NCBI RefSeq assembly: GCF_007990545.2
Contig: NZ_AP019829.2
Coordinates: 1,364,001-1,428,000, forward strand
DNA length: 64,000 nucleotides
Source of the DNA: Leptotrichia wadei
GTDB taxonomy: Bacteria > Fusobacteriota > Fusobacteriia > Fusobacteriales > Leptotrichiaceae
Reading direction: 5' to 3'
Shown: positions 56,206 to 64,000 of the stretch, piece after piece
Numbering within the stretch: position 1 is the first letter of the stretch
Layout of the letters: each line of letters begins with the position of its first letter
Made by a program: the position numbers and the translations under genes
The notes under the pieces: generated by a model
Told to the model about the DNA's origin: nothing
Seen by the model: the letters and a program-made list of their open reading frames with translations, nothing else
The model's database searches: none

Positions 56206-56829
56206 TTATTTTTTACTTTTCAAATTAAACTTAGATTCTGTCCCATTTCTTAATCTTTCAATATTGCTTTTATGCTTTGCAACAATTAAAATTGCTATTA
56301 AAATTCCTAAAATAACATATATTATTTGCTGATACAAAAAATATGTAAAAATAGGAAGCGATATAGCTGCAAAAATTGAAGAAAGTGAAACATATCTAAA
56401 AATAGCAAAAACCACAAAAAATACAATTGCTGCAAACAATATAGCCTTTGGAACTAAAACTAAAAATACTCCTAGTGTTGTTGCAACAGCTTTTCCACCT
56501 TTAAAATTCATAAAAATAGAAAATACATGTCCTAAAATCGCACAAATTCCAACCAACACATAATCAAAATTTTCAATTTTTGTTAAATTTTCAAAAAAAT
56601 CTACTTTTAGTAAAATTGCAATTAATGTTGGAACTAATCCTTTAGATATATCCAAGATTAACGTCAGAATTCCTAATTTTGCCCCTAAAACACGTGCAGC
56701 ATTTGTAGAGCCTGTGTTTTTACTTCCGTGCTGACGTACATCTATTCCTTTAAAGACTTTCCCTATCCAAAGTGCATTTGGCACACTTCCTAAAATATAT
56801 GAAAGTGCCATTAATAAAATCGTAATCAT
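56206..56829 (-). CDS. plsY: Glycerol-3-phosphate acyltransferase
   Basis: PlsY is the membrane enzyme that acylates glycerol-3-phosphate with acyl-phosphate. The 207-residue protein has about five spans and the three family motifs: GSVPNALWIGK, GSKNTGSTNAARVLG and the GHVFSIFMNFKGGKAVAT loop. It stands between a MATE gene and gpsA on the same strand, and a plsX partner is not in the window. Confidence 0.95.
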   Translation of the reverse strand: MITILLMALSYILGSVPNALWIGKVFKGIDVRQHGSKNTGSTNAARVLGAKLGILTLILDISKGLVPTLIAILLKVDFFENLTKIENFDYVLVGICAILGHVFSIFMNFKGGKAVATTLGVFLVLVPKAILFAAIVFFVVFAIFRYVSLSSIFAAISLPIFTYFLYQQIIYVILGILIAILIVAKHKSNIERLRNGTESKFNLKSKK

Positions 56830-56856
56830 TTCTCATTCCTTTTTTTATTTAATAAA

Positions 56857-58323
56857 TTATTTATTATTTTTATCTGTTTTCTCATACTCTGTAGATTCTA
56901 TCTTTTTAGATTCCAATAAATGACTTTGATTTTCAATCATTTTGTCAAAAAATTTTTTTTCTCTGTATAAAAATACTAGAAGTATCAAAAAGAACAGAAA
57001 ATCCGTAAACGGTTGCGCAAGCCATACACCATCCAGTTTCCATATATTTGAAAAAACTATGACAACTGCTAGAAATATAACAACTTGCCGCATTAAATTC
57101 ATTGTAACCGAGTATTTTGAACGTCCAGTCGCCTGAAAATAATTTGGCACAGTTATTCCAAAAGATGAAATTATTACAAGTGAAAAATAAATTCTAATAG
57201 CTTTTATTCCTTCCCTTAAAGCTTCAGGCGTACTCTTTTCATTAAAAAATAAAATCAATTGTTTTGGTAAAAGCATTACAATTACCCAAAATGCAAAAGA
57301 TAATATAGCTCCTGCACCTATAGCAGTCATTAAAGATTTTTTGACCCTTGTAAAATTTTTTGCACCATAATTAAATCCAATTATTGGCTGAACAGCTTGG
57401 GAAACTGCATAAACACTCATTGTCATAATTGGCAAATAGGAATTTATAATTGTCATAACTGCCACACCATAAGTCCCTCCATAAATATCTACAATTTTAT
57501 TTGTTACAAGTCCAACTCCTGAACTTGCAGCTTGCAGTAAAAACGGCGACATTCCAATTGAAAAAATATCCTTTACTATTTTGGGATCTAATTTTAATTT
57601 TGAAAATCTTATTGCAATAACACTTTCCTCTTCTAATTTAAACCCAAACATATCAATTTTAAAGGGAAGTTTCCCAACGATTAAAAACCACAATACAAAT
57701 ACTGCAGATAACACATTCCCAATTAAAGTCGCATAAGCAGTTCCTTCAATTCCAGTGTGGATAATCATTACAGCCACATAATCTAAAATAATATTTACAA
57801 CCGCCCCAATTAACATTGAAAACATTGCAACTCGTGGTGCTCCAGCTGCATTTAATATATTTGAAAGCCCAAATGAATAAAATAACGGTAAAATTGCCAG
57901 TAATATTATTTCAAGATAAGCCCTTGCATAAGGCAACGTTTCATTGTTAGCACCAGAATACCGTAAAACTGTGTCAATATTCAATATTAAAAATGCATAT
58001 AATAAAAGTCCTAAAATTGCAAATAACGTTATAGCATTTCCCAATATTTTTTTTGCTTCTCCCTTTTTCCCCTGTCCAAGCCTAATTGAAATAATCGTTC
58101 CAGCTCCAACTCCGATGAACATTGAAAAAGCAATAATTAACATAACAATATAAAAGGCAATTCCCGCACCTGCAAGCGCCTTTTCACTAATTTTCCCAAC
58201 AAAGAATCTATCAACAATGTTGTAAAGAACAACTGCCGCAGATCCAATAAGTGTCGGTATGAAATATTTTACAAATAATTTCAAGATAGAACCCTTTAAC
58301 AGTTCTTCACGTTTTTTTTCCAT
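56857..58323 (-). CDS. MATE family efflux transporter (second)
   Basis: A 488-residue, twelve-span inner-membrane exporter with the MATE pattern in both halves (YNIVDRFFVGKISEKALAGAGIAF, NYGAKNFTRVKKSL and the QPFTDFLFFLILL end). It belongs to the DinF/NorM-like group that tends to carry charged hydrophobic compounds. It lies 27 bp from both lpxB and plsY, inside the envelope-lipid gene group; whether it moves lipids or drugs is unknown. Confidence 0.9.
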   Translation of the reverse strand: MEKKREELLKGSILKLFVKYFIPTLIGSAAVVLYNIVDRFFVGKISEKALAGAGIAFYIVMLIIAFSMFIGVGAGTIISIRLGQGKKGEAKKILGNAITLFAILGLLLYAFLILNIDTVLRYSGANNETLPYARAYLEIILLAILPLFYSFGLSNILNAAGAPRVAMFSMLIGAVVNIILDYVAVMIIHTGIEGTAYATLIGNVLSAVFVLWFLIVGKLPFKIDMFGFKLEEESVIAIRFSKLKLDPKIVKDIFSIGMSPFLLQAASSGVGLVTNKIVDIYGGTYGVAVMTIINSYLPIMTMSVYAVSQAVQPIIGFNYGAKNFTRVKKSLMTAIGAGAILSFAFWVIVMLLPKQLILFFNEKSTPEALREGIKAIRIYFSLVIISSFGITVPNYFQATGRSKYSVTMNLMRQVVIFLAVVIVFSNIWKLDGVWLAQPFTDFLFFLILLVFLYREKKFFDKMIENQSHLLESKKIESTEYEKTDKNNK

Positions 58324-58350
58324 ATTTTTTCCTTTTTATAAAGTCAATTT

Positions 58351-59517
58351 TTATTTTTTTAACAAATAATTGGCAATTTTTTTCAAAACTCCAAAATTAC
58401 CCAACTTCTCTCTTTCCTTTTTTAACTCTAAAACAATATTTTTTTTATTTTTTTCTATAATTCCCATTTCTTTAAGCAATTTTTCCTCAGAAAAATCCTC
58501 CTGCAGCAATTCCTTAAAAATTTCCTTATCAGCATTTAAATTAGTTAGAGTTATATATTTTATTTTTACTATATGCCGTGCAATAAAGGCATTAATCGCC
58601 GAAGTCTTGTAAACCACTATTACAGGCAATCCCGTAAGAGAAATTTCAAATGTTACTGTCCCTGAAGTCGCTATCGCATATTTACAGTCTTTTCTTATAT
58701 TTTTTATTTCATCAAAAGTTATTTCTAAATTTGGAATTTTCAAAACATCAATTTTATATTTTTCTTTAAAATCACGAATATATTTTTTATGCTCTTCATT
58801 TGCCAATTTCATTAAAAATTTTTCATTCTTAACCTTTTCGTTTCTAATTAATTTCACAATTATCGGCAAAAATTTCTCAATTTCCTGTCTTCTGCTTCCA
58901 GGCAGTAGCAATATTTTTTTCCCCAATTTATCTGAAAAATCATATTTATCAACAAACGGATTTCCAAAATATTCTACTTTTAACCCTTTTGATTTATCTT
59001 TCCTCAAACTCTCATCATAATATTCTTTCTCAAACGGAAAAATTACAATAACATCATCAAATTTTCGTAATTTTTTTATTCTTCCTTTTCCCCAAGCCCA
59101 GACTTTAGGCGGAATATAATAAATCATTCTCAGATTTTGCAGTTCTTTTTTCAAAATTTTCTTTTTCAGCAATTCAAAAAATTTTAAATTAAATCCACCA
59201 AAATCAACGAATATAACAGTTTCTACTTCATTTTCCCTAATAAACTGCAAATATTCACGTGCCTTTTTCGTAAAATACCTATACTTTTTCAAAGCTTCCA
59301 CAAATCCCATAACATCATTATTCTTAATATGATTTACAGCCTTGACCCCAGCTTTTATAGACTTATCTCCAACTACACCAAAAAATTCAATATTTTCATC
59401 TTTTTTTCTCATTTCCTCTACAATGTACGAAGCGTGTAAATCTCCTGACATTTCACCACAGGAAATAAAAATTTTTTTCTTTTTTTTTAAATTTAATGAA
59501 TCATTATTATTTTTCAT
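58351..59517 (-). CDS. lpxB: Lipid-A-disaccharide synthase
   Basis: LpxB joins UDP-2,3-diacylglucosamine and lipid X to form the lipid A disaccharide at the inner membrane. The 388-residue GT-B protein has SCGEMSGDLHASYIVEEM, the PPKVWAWGKGRIKKLR loop, LLPGSRRQEIEKFLPI and SGTVTFEISLTGLPVIVVYK. It follows lpxI by 120 bp. The genome region therefore encodes a true lipopolysaccharide pathway. Confidence 0.95.
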   Translation of the reverse strand: MKNNNDSLNLKKKKKIFISCGEMSGDLHASYIVEEMRKKDENIEFFGVVGDKSIKAGVKAVNHIKNNDVMGFVEALKKYRYFTKKAREYLQFIRENEVETVIFVDFGGFNLKFFELLKKKILKKELQNLRMIYYIPPKVWAWGKGRIKKLRKFDDVIVIFPFEKEYYDESLRKDKSKGLKVEYFGNPFVDKYDFSDKLGKKILLLPGSRRQEIEKFLPIIVKLIRNEKVKNEKFLMKLANEEHKKYIRDFKEKYKIDVLKIPNLEITFDEIKNIRKDCKYAIATSGTVTFEISLTGLPVIVVYKTSAINAFIARHIVKIKYITLTNLNADKEIFKELLQEDFSEEKLLKEMGIIEKNKKNIVLELKKEREKLGNFGVLKKIANYLLKK

Positions 59518-59637
59518 TTTTTTAGCCTTTTATATTTTTTTATTTTGATAAGAATTTAAAATTCTTTACTGAATAATTTATTTCTATTTTAGAATTTATT
59601 TTATATTTATAAAATATCTTCTTAATAAATATAAATT

Positions 59638-60447
59638 TTAAATTTTAATTCCCTTTATAAAGATTTTGTTTTTATTTGCAAAATTAATAACTTCCTCTTT
59701 ATCAATAAACAGCATTTTATCAGCTTCTATTACAATTCCACAAGCATTTATTTCTGCAACTTTTTTTATTGTTTCCAGTCCAATCGTTGGAACATCTATC
59801 CGATAATCTTGATTTCGCCTTGCCATTTTTACAACAATACAATTTTTTCCAGCTAATTCTCCACCACGTAAAATCGTCTTATCAGTCCCTTCCACACCTT
59901 CTAGTGCAATAACTGATTCATCCTTCACGACAACTGTCTGCCCCGCATCAATGTCAGTTAGCATTCGTGCAGCTTCTATCCCAATTTCTATTGTCTTTTC
60001 CTCATTTTTATTTGGAGAAATTTTTGTATAAACTTCATTTCTAGCAATATATTCGTCTAACAAATAATTTTGGGGCAAAACTTCGATATTTTCAGATTCA
60101 ATGTAATTAATTATTGCCTTTAAAATATTTTTATCCTTTTTATTTTTTGTAGATAACAATATTTTAGTTGCTGTCAGATCAAATTTTAGATTTGAAAAAA
60201 TCAGATTTTTTTCAACTTTTCCAAGCATTATTAACTGAGTTATTCCATTTTTCTTAAAATATGAAATTATTTTTCCAACTTGAGCCACGCTATACTTTAC
60301 AGAATTTTTATGTTTCTTTACATCATCTTCCACACTTTCAAATAGATAAACTGAAAATGGCTCAATACCCTTCAACGTACATTGATTTAAAAATAATTCT
60401 GGCAATTTTCCATTTCCAGCGATTAAACCTACTTTTTTCATTGTCAT
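59638..60447 (-). CDS. lpxI: UDP-2,3-diacylglucosamine diphosphatase, LpxI type
   Basis: LpxI removes UMP to form lipid X and replaces the unrelated LpxH of enterics. The 269-residue protein has the family start KKVGLIAGNGKLPELFLNQ and blocks ARMLTDIDAGQTVVVKD, ALEGVEGTDKTILRGGELAGKN and RIDVPTIGLETI. The start could be at 60447 or two codons later. A hairpin and 279 bp separate it from lpxA, so lpxI-lpxB may have their own promoter. Confidence 0.94.
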   Translation of the reverse strand: MTMKKVGLIAGNGKLPELFLNQCTLKGIEPFSVYLFESVEDDVKKHKNSVKYSVAQVGKIISYFKKNGITQLIMLGKVEKNLIFSNLKFDLTATKILLSTKNKKDKNILKAIINYIESENIEVLPQNYLLDEYIARNEVYTKISPNKNEEKTIEIGIEAARMLTDIDAGQTVVVKDESVIALEGVEGTDKTILRGGELAGKNCIVVKMARRNQDYRIDVPTIGLETIKKVAEINACGIVIEADKMLFIDKEEVINFANKNKIFIKGIKI

Positions 60448-60489
60448 CTTTTATTTTTTCCTTTTTTATTTTTTTCTAAAAAAATATTT

Positions 60490-60532
60490 ATATTAAAAAA
60501 TTAACTCAAAATAAAACATAGATTATTTTGAG
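60490..60532 (-). terminator. Hairpin between lpxA and lpxI
   Basis: On the minus strand CTCAAAATAA and TTATTTTGAG form a perfect 10-bp stem (60523-60532 with 60505-60514) followed by TTAATTTTTT. It could end most lpxC-fabZ-lpxA transcripts. Confidence 0.55.
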
Positions 60533-60726
60533 AAATTTTATATTTTAAATCTTTTATACAAATTTTTAACATTCAATTTTGTAATTACAGTAATTATGTA
60601 GTTAAATTACTTTAAAACTGAACTTCAAAGTTATAACTATTTACTCAAATCCCAATTTATCTAATTCTATTTATTTAGATTGTATTGTTTTTTCTAAGAG
60701 CTCAAGTATATCATCTCAAAGTTCTT

Positions 60727-61506
60727 TTACCTTGTAATACCTCTTTTACTTTTTCGTATAAAATTAATAAGGTTTTGAGCTTCCTCATATTGTCCGTAAT
60801 CACGTTCTACAGTTTGAAGTGCTTTTTCTAATTTTAATTTTTTCTTGAATATAATTTTATATAGTTCTCTCAATCTTTTTATCTGCTCTTCCGAAAAACC
60901 TCTACGTTGAAGTCCTACAATATTGATATATACAGCTCTTGCCTTATTCCCTTCAGACAGCATATAAGGAACAACATCCTGATTTACAGCCGAACACCCA
61001 CCTATCATTGCATGTCGTCCAACTCTTGTAAACTGATGTACAGCAGTAAGTCCACCTACAACCGCATAATCTTCCACTTCCACATGCCCAGCAAAAGTCG
61101 CAGCATTTGCTAATACACAATTATCTCCAATTATACAATCGTGTGCAATATGAACATAAGCCATCACAAGTGTATTATTTCCAATTCTTGTTTCATATTT
61201 GTCAATAGTTCCACGATGAATTGTAACAAATTCACGAATTTTATTGTTATTTCCGATAACAACTCTAGTTTTTTCCCCTGCGAACTTTAAATCCTGTGGC
61301 TCCTTACCAATTGATGCAAAAGAAAAAATATAATTATTTTCACCAATAATTGTTTCACCCTCAATTACAACATGTGATTCTACAATAGTTCCATTACCAA
61401 TTGTAACCTCTGGACCTATAATCGAGTAAGCTCCTATTTTTACATTTTCTCCAAGTTTAGCATTTGGATCAACAATTGCCGTTGGATGTATATTATTTAA
61501 ACTCAT
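60727..61506 (-). CDS. lpxA: UDP-N-acetylglucosamine acyltransferase
   Basis: LpxA adds the first acyl chain in lipid A synthesis. The 259-residue trimeric left-handed beta-helix begins NNIHPTAIVDPNAKLGENVKIG and shows regular hexapeptide repeats (IGNGTIVESHVVIEGET). The catalytic His lies in YVHIAHDCIIGDNC, followed by HVEVEDYAVVGGLTAVHQF and a helical C terminus. It follows fabZ by 30 bp. Confidence 0.97.
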   Translation of the reverse strand: MSLNNIHPTAIVDPNAKLGENVKIGAYSIIGPEVTIGNGTIVESHVVIEGETIIGENNYIFSFASIGKEPQDLKFAGEKTRVVIGNNNKIREFVTIHRGTIDKYETRIGNNTLVMAYVHIAHDCIIGDNCVLANAATFAGHVEVEDYAVVGGLTAVHQFTRVGRHAMIGGCSAVNQDVVPYMLSEGNKARAVYINIVGLQRRGFSEEQIKRLRELYKIIFKKKLKLEKALQTVERDYGQYEEAQNLINFIRKSKRGITR

Positions 61507-61536
61507 AAATTAATACCTCTCGTCTTTTATTTGTCT

Positions 61537-61971
61537 TTACATATCAGTTACAGCGAATTTCAATTCACCTTCGCTTACCACAGCTCCATCAACTAAACAT
61601 TTTCCTTTAGCTACAATAATATTTCTTCTCACACTTAATTTTTCCACTTCGAGTCTTAATTGATCACCAGGCACAACAGGCTTTCTGAATTTACATTTGT
61701 CAATTGACATAAATAAAGGTATTTTCCCAGGTTCTAACATAAGCAGTCCAACTGCTTGTGCAAGCGCTTCCATTTGTAATACCCCTGGCATAACAGGTTT
61801 TCCAGGAAAATGTCCTTGAAAAAATTCCTCATTCATTGTCAAATTTTTAATTGCAACCAAACTATCTGTCCCATTTTTTTCTATCACTCTATCCACCAAT
61901 AAAAATGGGTATCTATGTGGCAATATTTTCATAATATCCTCTACATTCATAATTGTTTCATTTGTTGCCAT
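61537..61971 (-). CDS. fabZ: 3-hydroxyacyl-ACP dehydratase
   Basis: FabZ dehydrates 3-hydroxyacyl-ACP in fatty-acid synthesis and so competes with LpxA and LpxC for the hydroxyacyl pool. The hot-dog fold protein has the catalytic His in PHRYPFLLVDRV and the catalytic Glu in PGVLQMEALAQAVG, with GHFPGKPVMPG. I prefer the ATG at 61971 (144 residues) because AGGAGG would touch the ATG nine bases upstream. It lies between lpxC and lpxA. Confidence 0.96.
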   Translation of the reverse strand: MATNETIMNVEDIMKILPHRYPFLLVDRVIEKNGTDSLVAIKNLTMNEEFFQGHFPGKPVMPGVLQMEALAQAVGLLMLEPGKIPLFMSIDKCKFRKPVVPGDQLRLEVEKLSVRRNIIVAKGKCLVDGAVVSEGELKFAVTDM

Positions 61972-62125
61972 ATTTTTCATTCCTCCTGAATTTATATTTT
62001 TATTTATTTTAATTTTTTACTCAAAATTAAATCTAGTTTAATTTTAATCTTTTTGGTAAAATTTCAAATTTTATATTTACATTATATTTGATTTTTTTAC
62101 AAATTACAAGTGTTTTTTATATTTT

Positions 62126-62968
62126 TTATAAATATTTTTTTGCAATCATTCCAGTTAATTGGGAATTTACAAAATGTCCAGCTTTTATTGCAATAATATG
62201 AGATTTTATCGGAGTTCCCAAAACATATAAATCTCCAATTATATCAAGGATCTTATGTCTAACAAATTCATCAGGATATCTTAACCCTTCTGGATTTAAC
62301 GGTCCATCAGCTCCAACTACTACTGCGTTTTCCAAACTTCCTCCTAGTGCCAAATTATTCTTTTTAAGAAAATCTATTTCATAATCAAAGGCAAAAGTTC
62401 TACATTTTGCAATATTTTCCACATAATTTTCAAAATTTACTTCTAATTCATAATATTGTGATTTCAAAAAGCTATGATTGAAATCAATCGTATAAGATAT
62501 TTTAAATCCATCATAAGGCAATGCCATTACATATTTTCCAGCTTTCTCATCTGAAAAAATAACAGGCTCTTTAATCACAACAGGTTCTATTTCCTCATCC
62601 AATTCTGAAGTTCCTGCACTTTCAATTTTTTCCACAAACTGAATCGAACTTCCATCCAAAATTGGCATCTCATTCCCTTCAATCTCCACAAAAATATCAG
62701 TAATCCCACAAACCGAAAGTGCCGACATAAAATGTTCAATTGTATGAAGTTTTACCCCATCTTCATTTTGGATATTAGTCCCTCTTTCCAAATCAAATAA
62801 ATTTTTATAAGCAACTTTTATGATATTATTTTTATCAGTAACATCCATTCTTTTAAAAACAATCCCAGTTTCTTGATTCACAGGTTTTAATTTCATTTTT
62901 ATTTCTTTTCCCTTATGAAGCCCAATTCCAAAGATTTCAATTATATTTTTAATAGTTTTTCTTTTCAT
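62126..62968 (-). CDS. lpxC: UDP-3-O-acyl-N-acetylglucosamine deacetylase
   Basis: LpxC is the committed zinc-dependent step of lipid A synthesis. The 280-residue protein has the zinc ligands in LHTIEHFMSAL and in RHKILDIIGDLYVLG, and family segments GIGLHKGKEIKMKL, GNEMPILDGSS and KCRTFAFDYE. It heads the cluster lpxC-fabZ-lpxA-lpxI-lpxB and has GGAGG and an extended -10 promoter. Confidence 0.96.
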   Translation of the reverse strand: MKRKTIKNIIEIFGIGLHKGKEIKMKLKPVNQETGIVFKRMDVTDKNNIIKVAYKNLFDLERGTNIQNEDGVKLHTIEHFMSALSVCGITDIFVEIEGNEMPILDGSSIQFVEKIESAGTSELDEEIEPVVIKEPVIFSDEKAGKYVMALPYDGFKISYTIDFNHSFLKSQYYELEVNFENYVENIAKCRTFAFDYEIDFLKKNNLALGGSLENAVVVGADGPLNPEGLRYPDEFVRHKILDIIGDLYVLGTPIKSHIIAIKAGHFVNSQLTGMIAKKYL

Positions 62969-63042
62969 TTTATACTTCCTCCATTTCTTATAAATTTAGT
63001 TTATTTTTTATTTATAGCATTTCTTTTTAACCATATATTTGT

Positions 63043-63051
63043 ATTATATCA
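63043..63051 (-). promoter_or_regulatory. Extended -10 promoter of lpxC
   Basis: On the minus strand TGATATAAT forms an extended -10 about 75 bases before lpxC; no good -35 is present. Confidence 0.5.
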
Positions 63052-63124
63052 TAAAACTAAGTGTTTTTCCTTTTATTCTTTATAGAATAATATTTTTTTT
63101 GCTTGGTAACTAAATATAAAATCT

Positions 63125-63174
63125 AAAGAAAAATTAAAAGGATTAACTCCTGCTTTATACAGAAATCAATCCTT
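63125..63174 (-). terminator. Terminator of the M13 peptidase gene
   Basis: On the minus strand AAGGATT (63168-63174) pairs with AATCCTT (63138-63144), followed by TTAATTTTTC, about 80 bases after the peptidase stop. Confidence 0.6.
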
Positions 63175-63254
63175 ATTGATTAGTTAATTTTCATATTCAA
63201 CTTTTTGAAATTTTTTCAAAAAATTATTATTTCAAGATGTTTTTTTATATTTTT

Positions 63255-64000
63255 TTACCAAATTTTTATTCTATCTTCAGGAGCCTTATACATTTTATCC
63301 CCTGGTTTTGTTTCAAATACTTTATGGAATGCATCTATATTTTCCAAAGTTCCATTTACACGGAATATATTTGGTGAATGTGAATCTGTTTTTGCTAAAT
63401 TCTTTAAATATTCTGGTGTTGATTTTTGGCGCCACATTCTTGCAAAACTTAAAAAGAATAATTTATTTATTGTATCTGGGTAGGCTTTTGAAGAATTTGG
63501 ATGATCCTTCAAATATAATTGTAATGCATCATAAGCGACATTTAATCCTCCAAGGTCTGCAATATTCTCTGTTAATGTGTATTTCCCATTAACATAAACT
63601 CCATCTCCAACTGTATATTTTGAAAATTGATTTTCCAATTTTTTTGTAGCCATGTCAAATTTTGCCTTATCTTCAGCAGTCCACCAGTTTTTGACATTTC
63701 CATCACCATCATACTCAGCACCAGAAACATCAAATGCATGAGTAAGCTCATGCCCAATAACTGATCCTATTGCTCCAAAATTACTTGCTACTTCCAATTT
63801 ACTATAGTCATAGAATGGATACTGTAAAATTCCTGCTGGAAACACAATTTCATTACTAGTTGGAGAATAATAGGCATTTATTGTATGAGGAGACATATAC
63901 CACTCTGTCTTATCTACTGGTTTTCCAACCTTTTTAAGCTCTTCGTTATAACCCCATTCGCTGATTCCTTTTAACTGATCATACAACGAGTCATTACTTG
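63255..64000 (-). CDS. M13 (PepO/neprilysin) metallopeptidase, C-terminal part
   Basis: The gene runs off the right edge; only the last 248 or so codons are in the window. They contain the zinc motif in VIGHELTHAFD, the third ligand in TENIADLGGLNVAYDAL, the NAYYSPTSNEIVFPAGIL block and the SFARMWRQKSTPEYL, SPNIFRVNGTLENIDAFHKVF region, all diagnostic of the M13 peptidase C-terminal domain. The end is RIKIW, where many family members have CxxW. Such enzymes are periplasmic or surface oligopeptidases; the start, signal peptide and localisation cannot be seen. Confidence 0.93.
   Translation of the reverse strand, partial: SNDSLYDQLKGISEWGYNEELKKVGKPVDKTEWYMSPHTINAYYSPTSNEIVFPAGILQYPFYDYSKLEVASNFGAIGSVIGHELTHAFDVSGAEYDGDGNVKNWWTAEDKAKFDMATKKLENQFSKYTVGDGVYVNGKYTLTENIADLGGLNVAYDALQLYLKDHPNSSKAYPDTINKLFFLSFARMWRQKSTPEYLKNLAKTDSHSPNIFRVNGTLENIDAFHKVFETKPGDKMYKAPEDRIKIW

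Noticed and set aside
1-64000. tRNA, rRNA, tmRNA or RNase P RNA genes
   Set aside because: No T-loop motif in a cloverleaf context and no long GC-rich structured stretch other than the lysine riboswitch was found by eye; a short tRNA could still have been missed.

Overview
The window is about 70% A+T and codes almost entirely on one strand. Its gene content is that of a Gram-negative anaerobe of the phylum Fusobacteriota, most like Leptotrichia: a lipid A cluster (lpxC-fabZ-lpxA-lpxI-lpxB), an OmpA-type outer-membrane protein and a type V autotransporter sit beside Firmicute-like traits such as L27 with an N-terminal extension, its processing protease Prp, and a YlxR-L7Ae protein. The genus is inferred from composition and gene style, not from a marker gene. 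No tRNA, rRNA, insertion sequence, prophage integrase or CRISPR array was seen.

Layout. 1-2.1 kb: a lysine riboswitch reading out of the left edge, then a MATE exporter. 2.1-13 kb (minus): PTS EIIA, a carboxynorspermidine/saccharopine-type dehydrogenase, and the proteostasis block tig-clpP-clpX-lon. 11-18.7 kb (minus): rimP-nusA-ylxR/L7Ae-infB-rbfA-recJ. 18.8-24.2 kb (minus): an autotransporter with a spherulin-4-like glycosidase passenger, thrB, an unknown membrane protein and serA. 24.5-31.1 kb: an AI-2E family transporter (plus), an OmpA protein, a polar amino-acid ABC operon with two binding proteins, and azlCD. 31.4-38.5 kb (minus): amtB-glnK, polA, rplU-prp-rpmA and an SDR enzyme. 38.5-46.4 kb is the accessory part: a toxin-antitoxin pair whose toxin is frameshifted, three genes resembling those found with VgrG in clostridial injection-like clusters, then (plus strand) udk, an FAD disulfide reductase and a potassium channel, then a VgrG/Pvc8-like spike gene (minus). 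46.7-52 kb: htpX, a small membrane protein, a DUF1858 protein, superoxide dismutase, an atypical response regulator, an Mrp ATPase and a YiiX-type amidase. 52-63 kb (minus): metA, dnaN, a short sigma-70 factor, gpsA, plsY, a second MATE exporter and the lipid A cluster. The right edge cuts a PepO-type M13 peptidase.

How the genes work together. Most of the window is housekeeping: protein folding and turnover, translation initiation and ribosome maturation, replication and repair, nitrogen and amino-acid uptake, and envelope lipid synthesis (PlsY and GpsA feed phospholipids; FabZ and the Lpx enzymes feed lipid A). The most unusual content is the autotransported glycosidase, which is a candidate surface enzyme against galactosamine-type biofilm polysaccharide, and the split VgrG-associated gene set, which may belong to a non-canonical contractile-injection-like system. 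Smaller oddities are short upstream ORFs that appear to drive translation of genes lacking their own ribosome binding site, a family of nested palindromes in intergenic DNA, and a GC-rich hairpin in the rimP-nusA leader.
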